From NCBI GenBank assembly GCA_015680685.1, contig MNCI01004927.1, forward strand, positions 157,952 through 221,951: a DNA stretch of 64,000 nucleotides. The letters are read 5' to 3'. Source of the DNA: Gnetum montanum (Eukaryota > Streptophyta > Gnetopsida > Gnetales > Gnetaceae). Positions 18,962 through 30,165 of this stretch are shown one piece after another. Both the position numbers and the translations under genes were made by a program. The first letter of the stretch is position 1. Every line of letters starts with the position of its first letter. The notes under the pieces were generated by a model. It saw only the letters and a program-made list of their open reading frames with translations, had not been told where the DNA came from and did not search any database.

Positions 18962-21661
18962 ATGGTTCCAAAAAGAGAAGCACAAGGAGAACCTTCACAG
19001 AGAGCACCCAAATACCCAAGGGGTGGTAGGGGACTACAAGTAAGCTAATAGAGCATGAAAAATAGAAAGCCCAATCTTTTAGCATCCATCAAGAGGCTCT
19101 TGTTACTAGACAGTTGGTCTAAGGAGAGGTTACATAACCATCGGCTCCCATATAGGAACAACGTCTCACGTTGCCCCTTGAATGCCTGATGGCCATCCAA
19201 GAAAAGTCCACGTTGACCATGGTCATCGTGGAGATGAACTTTACTCCTTTCATGGCATTTGCCGAGAAGTGGTTTGGACACAGCTCCATGCATTTCTACT
19301 GTGGTCTATTCTCTCAGATACTAATGACTGGTACCTTGGTAAGACCAACTATCAGCATTTGTGGAGTCAATGTCTCATTCTCAATCAAGGAAATTTCAAT
19401 AGCTCTTAATTTGCCAAAAAAATGGGCTAAGGTAGTCCATCTATCCACTAGGTTTGACCCCAACACTAGGAAGCTGTGGCTGAAATGGGCATACAGCAAG
19501 GAGGAAAAAATGTATAATGAATTAACTTTAGAGAAAGGACATACTTCAAGATCAGCACATATCATCTTTTCTTGACCAAAGGACTTAATAGAATCTCAAC
19601 ATATGCAGCTAAGGGAAGTGCTATCTTAATGGGCAAGTACATGGCCAACCTTCCTTAATTCTATTTCATAGAAATTTAGAGGTAGTTCGAGGAGAAAAAG
19701 GCAGGGAAGCCAACACTTCCATTCCCTTCCCTAATCAGAAAGCTATGCAAGAGAGCTAAAATCCTTGGATACACAAACAATGTCCCTAGGAAGGCTTAGA
19801 ATGCTTCATTCATAGAGTTGCTCAAATCTGTAGCACCAAGGAAAGACCTTGATGAAGAATAAGAACCAGAGAAGGAAGTATAATCAAAGACACAAGTACA
19901 ACATGAGCCCAAACAATGGCCTAAAATACAAGCTTAGCCACCACCGCTGTTGCAAGATTACATATCCTTAATGAGCCATCTACAGAAAATTGCTAAAGTG
20001 GTTAGTTGGGGAAGTAGAGATGAGTCTAATATTTTCAGAGTAATTAATGATGTCGTACAACCCACCATTTCAAAATACTTGACAAGTGGGTAGCTTTCAC
20101 TACAATTAGGAAGGAAATCCTAGTGGTCTAAGCAAATCTCTAGAAATGCTACATCTTTTCAAGTGATGATCAAGATGGGAGAAGGTGCCACAGTCATGGT
20201 AATGCAGCATTAAGATGTAGCAAGCATAGCAGAACTAATAACAGATCATATCAAGGAATCATTCAATGTGCTTATCATGTCCCTAGGTGATTTGATAAGG
20301 ACCAAAGATGCTTAAATTCTTGTTGGGACTTCCATGACTCCTATGGCACATGAGGACATATTAAATTGACTGCTGCAAATAGGGCAAGTGATGACTACTT
20401 TGTTTAACATCCACAATGATGTCACTACAACATAGTCAGACCTCATAGCCACTAAAGGAAAACTAGTCATGGTAGAGATCAGAGTGAAGCATGTAGAAGC
20501 AGAAGTGCATAGGTTGTAACAAGAGCTATCTACCTTGAGAGTTGAACAATGACCCTACTTAGTTTATTGCACCTAACTAGCTGAAACAGTTTAGGATGGA
20601 GTTGCTTGCCAAGTTGATTGAGAAGAACAAAGCTACAAAGCAAGAGAATGAAAAGGAGTTTTGGAATGCCTTTACAGCCAAAGCATGGACCTATGCCCAT
20701 AAAAGGGCACTAACTACCATGCAAGAAGAAAACAAGTAGATGGCTACTAAAAATTCAAGGTTGACTACAATTAAAAAGAAAAAGAATATTTTAGAGGAAA
20801 GTGTCCACCAGTTGCAAGAACAACTGGTGAGGATCAACCAAGACATTAATAAATTGGCCAGGAAAAATAGAATCCTCTTAATGGAGGAGGTTGCACCATT
20901 CGACAGAAGTCATCAATTAAAATAAGCACGTGGCAAAATGAGGCTAAGAAACATAAAATGTTGAAGGAACACTTTTGCAACCAAGTAGGCATGTATAAGC
21001 AAATAAATGAAAAGAAAATCCAAATGGCTAAAGCCAACATTGAAGCTATGTCAGCATGAAATCCTAATTGGAAACCCATCTTGGATAGCTATGCTCTGGT
21101 CCATCAGGAAGAAGTGAAAAATAAAGACCTGTAGATTGAGAATTTGAAAGAGTACATGGCGTTGGCTGACCTTAGATTTTCCAACCTCACCATGTTAATA
21201 GGAGGCCATCTTAGAAGTGAGCTAGAGAAGCAAGTAGAAACCACCTATGCATTGTATGAAAAAGAGTTTGCGAATAGAAAATATGCTTTGCAAAAGCTCC
21301 ATGTGGTAAACTCATAATTGAAGGTGGTTAAAGCCAACTACCATGGATAGAGGGATGTCACATCAAACCTAGCTAGGAGATTAACAAATTATCAATAATT
21401 AAGAGAAAAAGCTAGGGTCTTTAAGAAAGAACAATGGTAGTGGGCAGTCTCGTATGTGAAGGCTAACAAGATGTTCTTGCAAATGCCATGCCCTTGGGAT
21501 GTATCTATGCCAACACACATCGATTTAGCAGCCTAGATGGTACACGACCCAAGGATGAAAGAGGAGAAGTTACTGGCATTGTTTGATTGCTATAAATTTC
21601 ACAAGCCTAACGATAAAGGGAAGCACCTGATGCAAGAGTCACCACCTCTGAGAACCACATG
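18962..21661 (+). pseudogene. A0 accessory ORF (post-pol, coiled-coil, PF20167-like)
   Basis: About 900 codons of decayed frame after the spacer. The start MVPKREAQGEPSQRA matches MAPKRGQQEGPAQGA in A2. The clean stretch 19171-19575 has ISICGVNVSFSIKEISIALN-LP, matching VKICGVTIDFSVQAILEVLN-LP in A2. The pattern (G..V.FS...I...L.LP) resembles the putative plant transposon protein domain PF20167 from memory. From about 20580 to 20930 it is rich in Lys/Glu/Gln heptads (ILEESVHQLQEQLVRINQDI), a likely coiled coil. The C-terminus has MFLQMPCPWDVSMPTHIDLA near 21470-21530, shared with A4. Many stops. The role is unknown; the position equals the Athila env-like ORF. Confidence 0.7.
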
Positions 21662-21849
21662 AGCTTCCCCGAGTTGTATCTTGTAATTTTGTGTCCAATT
21701 TTTATAAGCACCACTACGACATGTATACATCCATTTGTTTGCTTGTCTAAGTCAATCAATAATTCCATACCTTTTCACTAATTTTTGTAAAGAACTTGTT
21801 CCTCATTTTGTTTAACTTGAGGATGAGTTCTCATGCAGTTGTGAGGGTA
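21662..21849 (+). other. A0 3' UTR and polypurine tract
   Basis: Short UTR ending GTTGTGAGGGTA (PPT-like) next to the LTR start TGATGAGTCATC. Confidence 0.65.
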
Positions 21850-22717
21850 TGATGAGTCATCATTGTTTCAACCCTGATATCGGATACCTGATATTGAGGC
21901 TCCAATATTAGGTCCTAAGAAATGATGTGAGATATCTGATATTGTCTCTTCTGTGCTAGCCTATAAATACAACACTTGGGTGCATAGTTGGGACATAATT
22001 TTAGTGCTCAGTTTTTGATAGTCTTTCTTAGATCTCTAAATTCAAGTTCTATTATTCCTAATGCATGCCCACAGTGTGATGTTTATAATCATACGACACC
22101 TTTGTTCGAGTGTGATGTACTTGGACACGTTACATGACTAGAAATAAAGATTGAGATTACTTCCATCATTACTGCATTCACTTAGATTTATTATTGCTTT
22201 AATTATTTAATTATTTACTATTTTCTTTAGTTAATGTTTCAATTTATTGCTATTTACTCTTCTTGTTGTTAAGTGGAATGAGTACGACTTAATCACAAAC
22301 GCTTAAGTGTAAGTACTTGGTAATCCAGCAGTGTATTGTTTGGCACACCTAGTGACGTATGCTTGGCAATCCCAACAATAGTTACATGAAGTCCAAGGCA
22401 TGTACGAATGATTAGGAATAGATACTCATTGCACGTAGGCTAGTTTAGGTTTTACTTTTCATTGTTCATTAGCTTAATTAATCTATCTCTTTATTGTCAT
22501 TAAGAGTAGCATAGGGTTAGACAACATCATATACCTCACTTTGGACTAAACCATATGTGATAAAGCTACCACTAGTCTAAGTGAAAAGATAGCAAACTAC
22601 GATCAAAGCATAACAATTTAGATGCACAACCAGTCCCATCCACAAAATTTGACCAAATCGTGTGTGAATGCTTGTGATTTGTATGGTTGGGCATAGGGGG
22701 TACCTTGCCGCCCATTA
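21850..22717 (+). repeat. A0 3' LTR
   Basis: 868 bp, TGATGAGTCATCATTG to TTGCCGCCCATTA, with TATA 21962-21968. Followed by the duplicated ATATA. Confidence 0.85.
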
Positions 22718-22722
22718 ATATA

Positions 22723-23727
22723 CAAATGAAAGTGAATGTTGATAAAATAAAAGTACTAATTTGTGGAACTAATAACAGAGATTACACCTTATAGGTAAAT
22801 AATAAAAGACTTGAGATTATGAATATATACAAATATTTGGAATTAGAATGGTCTCAAAATTATAAGTAGAAGTATTGCAAATGACTAGAAGGCTTTCTAT
22901 ATAATGAAGAACAAATATATCAATCATAATATTTAGGCCTAGACAATTTGAAATATCTTTTTCAAACAATTGTACAAACTATAATGCTTTATGGATGTGT
23001 GGTGTGTGGCCTAAATATAAAGCAAGAATCATAGAAAACAATTAAAAAACTTGAAAACTTATTACATAGAAAGTTTTAGAAAAATGAAAAATGTGTTACA
23101 AATGCTAAAAAAAACTTCAAATTTACTAGAAAAGTATCATAGATGGTAGAGATGATAAAATAGAATATTTATATATAACAGATTCAATATCCATAAAAGC
23201 ATTAATTAGTAGAGTAAGCATGGAATCATACCATCTCCAAGTTGAAATTGGAAGATGGAACAATGAGTAGCATGAAGGAAGAACCGTATGTAGTAGAAGA
23301 TGAGAAATATGCATTACTAGATTGTTACAAAAAAGATTTCTAAAGAAGAAAATGATAAACCTTTGGTTAGTATTTGTATGAGCTATTCAAGATACCAGTG
23401 TTAGTTTTAGAAAATTATATAGAAGATGTGTCCAAGTTATATGAATATTGGACACATGTATTGTACCTAAGATTTATAGCTACTGATGTCTAGTAGATCA
23501 TTTAGGCCTACATAGAGGTAATCATTAGTATCAAAATTAATTAATGCTATTTATTCTCTCTCTAATTCATGAGAAATTAGGAAATATTGTAACTTCAAAA
23601 TGTCTTTAAAAAAAAGTAAGCTATGGATTGTATAAAGAAGTGAAAATATTTCACTTGTAAATCTTTATTTAGAAAATAATCTAATCACTTAATCTACCTC
23701 TCACTAGTGATTCCTCCTATTACTACT
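22723..23727 (+). pseudogene. LINE remnant, part 2 (RT thumb region)
   Basis: This continues 15489: KMKVNVDKIKVLICGTN, then IYKYLELEWSQNYK, and TIVQTIMLYGCVVCGLNIKQ near 22965-23025, the LINE motif usually TLV.PVLLYG.E.WG. It is dense in stops. It ends in AT-rich sequence at the CTACT target of A1 (23723-23727). Confidence 0.7.
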
Positions 23728-24582
23728 TGATGAGCGGCAAGGTACCCCTACACCCAACCATATGAATTACTAAGGTGTTCACACGTGATCTAGTCAAATT
23801 TCATAGACCTATAGTTTTCTAGTGCACAAGTTCTTCTAGGAAGTGAAATGGGTGTTGAGAATGTTCATTATCTTCCCAACTACACTTGTGAAGCTTAAGG
23901 ATATGGTTTAAGTATAATTGAGGTACATGATTTTTCTCATTTTATATTTCATAATTTTAATTGCCTACAACAAGAATGAAAGCTAGAGTAATTTAAGATT
24001 TAATTCATTCACTACCTAGCTAGCCTAACACAAGTAGCCATCCCACTTTCCTAGATACATCCTAAACACATATAGTGCTACCAGGCTACCAAACGTTAAG
24101 CATTGCTGGGTTACCAAGCATTATAGGTATACTTGAAGTGGTCATGCTTGTGTTCATTAACAACTAGAAATTAATTGCTTAATTTAAATGCATTAAAGTG
24201 CATGAAAGTAAAGTGCATTAAAGGAAACATTATTCTATTCTCAGTGTTGCAAGGATTATCAAAAGGATTTGTTTTTATTCCTATCACATTACTGTGCTCA
24301 AGTACATTAGTGTTCAAACAAGGATCCGTACACACTTAGATTCCTATTGCGGGCACTGAGAAAATATTCTAACTTTGGAGGAAACAAACTGCAAGAGCTT
24401 TGCTAACTATGACAAAAACTAATATGAAAATCATGAGCCCACATGCTATATTTATAGGCCAGCGTATACCTTATGATATCAAATATCCAACATCGTGTCC
24501 TAGCTCTGACATCGGATACCCAACGTCGAGGCTCTGACATCGAGAATCTGATATTGAAACTGATGAAAAATGTGATTTATCA
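23728..24582 (-). repeat. A1 3' LTR
   Basis: TGATGAGCGGCAAGGTACC to ATGTGATTTATCA, 855 bp, with the TATA reverse at 24450-24456. U3 holds several GATATC/GATATT-like units. PPT (minus-strand TCGTGGGAGTA) adjoins at 24583-24593. Confidence 0.85.
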
Positions 24583-26740
24583 TACTCCCACGACTAAATA
24601 AAAACTCAACCTCAAAATATTGGAGAGTTATGGGATTATTAACTGACATACAAACTAACTCAAATGGAACAAACAGACTCTGAGTTCCCAAGTGTACGGA
24701 GTTACAATCTTTACAAAATTGGGTGTTCATGATAAGAGAAGTGAGCACCCTTGATAAAACTGACATCCAATGCCTCTTAGCAGCTGAAGAGCAAGAGAGA
24801 AGATCCCATGATCATGAATGGTCCTCGTCATGTGGTACTGCCACATCATCCTTGGTGAAGATAGTCTCACTTCTAGTCCATGCTTCCCACTGTAATCACA
24901 ACAGAATCATGACTTAGGATGCAATGTGTAACACATAATGGTTAAATGTCTCATCTCGACGATGGTTACACTCAGCTAGGTTGTGATTGTGGTAGATTTA
25001 TTCCTTCAGGAGTGTTAGCAGGAAGGTTGATAGATAGGTTAAAATAGATAAGAAATCCATTAAATTTGAAAAGTTCTACACAAGAAAATATTTGGAGGGT
25101 GTAAGAATTCACAACAATAAAAAGGAAAGTTCACTAAAAAATGTTATCAAGATGTGCACAACTGGATGTCATTGATGAGGTAAATAAAAGGATTTGACTA
25201 TAAGAGTGTCTAATGGTAAAGAACTTAACTAACCCCACCAAAAGATGTGCAAGTGGGTCTTCCCAAACTAGGCACAGGCCTTTTATGCCCTTGCATAACT
25301 TCAAACCAAAGAGTTTGTGGGCTTCATGGATGATTAATGGTTATAGAAGGTTAAGTACAACAACCCAAAATAAACTACCTAAAAATTTCAACACATCAAG
25401 CTAGGACATCAAACAAGAACATGAAACTGGTAGTGAGGTGAGACATGGAAAGCATAGATGGATGAGAAAGAGTGGAATGGAGTTCCTGATTAAGGTCACA
25501 TGAAGTATCTTGTGAATGTTATGGTTAAATAAGTTGATAAGATTCATCATTAGTCTAGACTAAAACCAACCTCATTTAGTGACTTTGCATCATCATTCTA
25601 AGACCAATCCATCCACTTGAGACAGAAGAGTGCTCCCACAGAACAACCACAATTCCTTATGAAAGAAGAAAGAGAAGTAGGAAGTGAGGAAGGGCCTTAG
25701 TTAGAGGGAACCTTCAAGCATGGGTAATATGTCTTTCTAGTCCTATAACCAATGCTTATAGCTCGTTTATTTTGTCTAAGGGGTATGCTTTGAACTCCCA
25801 TCAGTTTTTGTTTTGAAATGGGAACCACACCATGAAAAGACATATGCGTTTATTTTGTCTAAGGAGTGTGCTTTGAATTTCCATCATTTTCTTATAATGA
25901 GAACCACACCATGCAAAGACTTATTCAACTTCCTTTTATTGGTCAACATAGAATGATAAGAAATCCATGAAAACACACATGCACCTAGGCAAATGGAAAG
26001 GCACAAAGAATATTGAATCCCCTTAAAGTCAAACCCTGTTTAAACCTTTGAATCCTTCCCAATTCCAAAAACTACTAAAGTCACAAATTTGTTAACATTT
26101 TATTAATGAAAAAGGAACTGTACATTTCCATAACAAGAAAAACCATAAAGTTTGTGGATGGATGGATGTTGTGAACTCACTACCTATTGCATGAAAAAGA
26201 AACCATGTCCTAATCATCCATAACAAAATTCAAAGCTAGAATCTAAACACCAATAATCAAATAACAAAATAGTACATACCATCATTAAGCAATGCATTAC
26301 CACTACGCCTAGCACTTATTAGCAAAAATTTAGAAAATCACACCAACATAAAAGAAAATATAAAAGAAAGTGTAAAAGATTCAAGAAATAGCAAATGTAC
26401 TAATGATGGTGTAAAACAAAAATTAGAAAAGATTAATAACATGAAAGCGAGAAGGTGTAAAATAAAGAATGTGCAAAACAAAAAGTTTTAAAACAAACAA
26501 AAAAAATGTGTAAAACAAAAAGGGTGAAAAATTGAGGAGCCACTTATATGGTTAGCATGGGTGACCATCTCTCCCACAGCCAAGTTGAAAGGAGGAGATC
26601 CAAAATATTGAGCATGGTTGTCCATATAATGAGGTGTTTGTTGCATTAGTTGGCTTATGATCATAAAGGTTTGATTTGTTGGATGTTAACCAGCTGTTTC
26701 TTGTCTGGCCTCTCAGGTTTGTAGATCATCATGACCCCAA
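24583..26740 (-). other. A1 post-pol spacer / 3' UTR
   Basis: Non-coding. Blocks at 25240-25330 (GCAAGTGGGTCTTCCCAAAC), 25440-25640 and 25700-25745 (CCTTCAAGCATGGGT) match A2 at 43310-43400, 43505-43640 and 43820-43860. No accessory ORF homologous to that of A0 or A2 is found, so it was probably deleted. Short frames here are unsupported. Confidence 0.55.
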
Positions 26741-26749
26741 AAGAAAAAG

Positions 26750-27935
26750 TTAGGTAAATGATGTAAGGTCCTTCCCATAACATCTAGAACTTAGTTCATT
26801 GAGGTACCTATGTGGGGTTCTAGTAGAGAACCTTATCTCCTGATTGAAATTTGACTTTTCTAATTTTAAGGTCATGGTGCTCTTTGTTGTAGGCCTTGTG
26901 TAACTCATTAGATGATAGGGCCACCAATCAATTTTCATTTAGTAGGTTGAGATTCATTAGTCTTTCTTTTTGTGCTAGACTCAAGTCAAGGTTGAGGTCA
27001 TAGGCTATTGAAAATGTATGGAGCTTGGATTGAATAGGAAGTGTTGGTAATTTTCGATACATAAGCTCATAGGGAAAATAGCCTATAGGAAGTTTCCATG
27101 TTGAGCGATAGGCCCAAAGGGAATCATTGAGTTTTGTGCTCCAATATTTCCTATATTTGCTAATAGTTATTGTTAGAATCCTTGTGATTTCCCTATAGGC
27201 AACCATAGCTTAACCATTGGCCTAGGGGTGGTATGGTGTTGTGAGTTTATGTTCAACCCCTAGGCATTGCATAAGCTTCCTAAAAGTAGTGCTTGTAAAG
27301 TGAGTTTCATTATTAGAAATTAATGCATGTGGCACACCAAACCTATTTACAACATTTTTTGTACAAAATAAGAAGCAGTAGAAGATGTACAGTCGATGAT
27401 GGCTGCTACTTTTGCCTATCTTGTACAATAGTCAACAACGACTATGATGTATGCCTTTTTATTTGAAATGGGTGTGATGGGAACCATGAAGTCAATGCCC
27501 CAAATGTTGAAGGATTCTAGTGGTTGAATCCATTGTTGAGGTCTCTCAATTTGAGTAATCATTCCACCATCTCGTTAGCATTGTTCACAAGAGCAGATGT
27601 AATGGTGAGCATCCCTGAAGATTATTGGCCAATAGTAACTTGCCATAAAAATTTTAATGGTTGTGCATCTCCTAGCATAATGTCCTTCGCAAAGACCTTC
27701 ATGAGACTCTTGGAGAATGCACAATTGATCGACATCAGGGATACACCAATGAACCAGGCCATCGATGCACAGCTTATAGAGGTGTTCATTAATCTCCATG
27801 AAGTGTTTTGCCTAGTGAAGAAACTATTATTTCTTCCAATGGTCCAACCCTTGTGGCATCTCTTGGGTGAGAAGATAGATGAGAATTTCATCATACCATT
27901 TAGGCTCATTGGGTAATTGTTCAATTATAGCCCTA
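26750..27935 (-). pseudogene. A1 integrase
   Basis: Integrase remnant read from 27935 down. The HHCC zinc-binding domain shows HEGLCEGHYARR then YICSCEQC (27575-27700). The core region has VVNRFGVPHALISNNETHF (27300-27355), where the usual SDNG/SDGG is SNNE, so the second catalytic Asp is lost. Then come LWAYRSTWKLPIGYFPYELM (27060-27120) and a C-terminal segment. Stops and frame changes are frequent. Confidence 0.8.
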
Positions 27936-28079
27936 GTAAAAAGGAGTTCATCAGGAAACATATCAAATAGTGGGCTTTCTTCCTCTTTGTTGTTCCATCA
28001 CAACTAAGACAAGTGATCAGTGACCACCTTCTCAGTGTCCTTTTGATCTACCATCGTAAGATCAAATTCCTGCAAGATC

Positions 28080-28465
28080 ATCACTCACCATATGACATAG
28101 GGGCTCACCATTAGCTTGTTCATCGAGAAGCAAATGACACTATGGTCCATGTGCACAAACACCTTGTATTCAAGCACATAATGCCTGAACTTCTCTAGAG
28201 TAAACACCATTGCCATCAATTCTTTTTCTATAGTGGTGTAGTTCAATTGTGCACCCACAATGCTTCGACTAACATAGTGGATGTAGTATGAACATTTCTT
28301 GTTGTCCATCTATGTAAGAACAACTCCCAATGCATAGTTAGATGCATCTGTCATGATGTGGAAGTGTTTGGACTAATCAGGTGCTTGTAGAATTGGAGTT
28401 TCCACAAGTTTCTCTTTCAGTTGCTGGAATGCTCTTTCACATTCTATGGTCTAGACAAATGGAGC
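28080..28465 (-). pseudogene. A1 RNase H
   Basis: YYIHYVSRSIVGAQLNYTTI, EKELMAMVFTLEKFRHYVLE and YKVFVHMDHSVICF (28085-28309) match the RNase H domain following RT in Ty3/gypsy pol. The final segment VSPYVIW corresponds to the usual PRLIRW. Upstream codons contain stops. Confidence 0.8.
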
Positions 28466-28469
28466 ATCT

Positions 28470-29240
28470 TTCTTTGTCAACTCCAACAATGGTTATAAGA
28501 TCTTAGACAAATTCTCTATAAATCACCAATTGTAGCCAGTATGTCCAAGAAATGGCCAAACATCGTTGACAGTTTTTGGTTGGTGGGTTATTACTTAAAT
28601 GACCCTTATTTTCGTAGGGTTTACCTTAATTCCTACTTGTGATATCTTGTGCCCTAATATAATGCCTTCCTGGGACATTAGGTGAGTTTTTACCAATTGA
28701 GCCACAAGTTGGTTTCAACACATCATTTTAGCACTTGCTCAAGGTGGTCTAGGGCTTGCTCAAATGTAGCTTCATAAGTGGAGAAGCCATCCATGAAGAC
28801 TTTCATACCACTTCCAATTTGTTGTTGAAAAATGTTTAGAACCAGGTGTTGGAATGTAGCAGGAGTATTACATAGACCAAATGGCATCTTGCAATATGCA
28901 AAAGTCCCCCAAGGATGAATTTTTTCTTTGCTTGGTCTTCTGGTGCAATTTGAATTTGGTTATAACCATGATAACCATATAAAAAACTATAGTAGTAATG
29001 CCTAGATATTGTGTCTAATACCCAATCAATAAATGGCAATGAAAATGGTCATTGAATGTTGTCATATGTAGCAACTGAAAATCGATGTAGACCCACCACT
29101 TACCACCTTTCTTTGGCATAATCACTATCCATAATGGGATAAATGAACCCTGCCTTGAGGAGTTGTTTGATTTCCTCTTTAAAAATCTACTTCAGTTTGG
29201 GGTTCAATCACCTCTGTGGCTATCTCTTTGGTTTCATGGC
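28470..29240 (-). pseudogene. A1 reverse transcriptase
   Basis: RT remnant read downward. GFIYPI.DS near 29130, PFIDWVLDTISRHYYYSFLY and GYHGYNQIQIAPEDQAKKKF (28900-29039) are typical of Athila RT. The catalytic block reads VFMDGFSTYEATFEQALDHL near 28750-28805, where Athila normally has FMDD, so the second Asp is Gly. LEQVLK, stop, CVETNLWLNW follow. Multiple stops. Confidence 0.8.
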
Positions 29241-29839
29241 TGGATTATTGTAGATGCGATGCTAGCATATCTTAGGATCAATCCCTATGAGTTTAGGATA
29301 TGACCAAGCAAAGGTAGCTGACCATTTTTCAACCACATTCAACCACATATTTTTCTTCTCTAGAGTAGGATTTTCATTGATTATGATTGACTTCCCATTT
29401 TTTAAAAACACATATTCCATTCCAACTAGTAGCATTTTTAGTTCAAGGAGCTCTTGAAATTTTCAAAATTTTCCAACTCTCCCCAATAAGTATCATCATT
29501 TGCATCATTAAAGAGTTGGTGATGAACTTGCTCTAGTTCATCAATTCCCATGACATATGCACATGTTAGGCTCTCAATCAGTTCTATGCAAAGTGTGCTG
29601 CTCTCAAAATCAGCAGTTAGCCACTAGGTGCCCTCCTATTTTGTGGTTGTTGTGCACAAACACCTTTGAATTTCTACTTCTCGTGCACACTGCTTGCATG
29701 TAGAGATAACTGCTTGTTTCATGGCCCAAATTTTCTACACAAAATTGCACCTTGTATCACTGTATGTGATGCATGGAATTTGCTTCTTCTTGATCTTTCC
29801 AAATGCATTTTCTTTGGATATTTCTAGGGAAAGATCTCG

Positions 29840-30165
29840 GATGTTCATTCTTGCATCAATGGTGCTAAGCCATGCCCTTCCCATGATGATTGGGAAATAC
29901 CCTTTTGTAGTTCTCCACTTTAATCACTAGGAAATCAGTAGTATAAGACCACCCACAAACAGTGGTCACAATGTCTTCCACTAGTCTTAATGGAACCATG
30001 ATGGACTAGTCTGCCAATTCTAATCTAATATTTCTCTTCTTTAAAGGAGGCAAGTTCTATGCAGTATACATCTCCTGAGAGATTAGGTTGACACCATAAC
30101 TTGAGTCGAGAAGATCTTTGCATGGTCCATTCCTAATGATCTGCAAATAAATCAAAGGATTTCTA
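29840..30165 (-). pseudogene. A1 protease
   Basis: Retropepsin remnant: NPLIYLQIIRNGPCKDLLDS, then SYGVNLISQEMY, where LLDSG.GVNL is expected, so the active-site Gly is Ser. A downstream IIMGRAWLST equals the ILGRPWL landmark. Located between the gag linker and RT as in Athila. Confidence 0.7.

Larger units (their letters stand above)
15490..22717 (+). mobile_element. A0: Athila-type LTR element lacking pol
   Basis: The 5' LTR 15490-16326 and 3' LTR 21850-22717 are flanked by ATATA (15485-15489 and 22718-22722). Content: tRNA-Asp-type PBS, gag N-terminus, a foreign LTR fragment, a long conserved spacer, and a long accessory ORF with PPT. The LINE frame is continuous across the insertion, which confirms the ends. 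No RT or INT is present. The LTR start has TT in place of TG, a decayed terminus. Confidence 0.85.

Noticed and set aside
18683-18985. 100-codon minus-strand ORF
   Set aside because: Lies in the AT-rich conserved spacer and across the accessory-ORF start on the other strand; no homology seen.
24500-24917. Short ORFs on both strands next to the A1 3' LTR
   Set aside because: They overlap LTR and PPT sequence and are not shared with A0 or A2.
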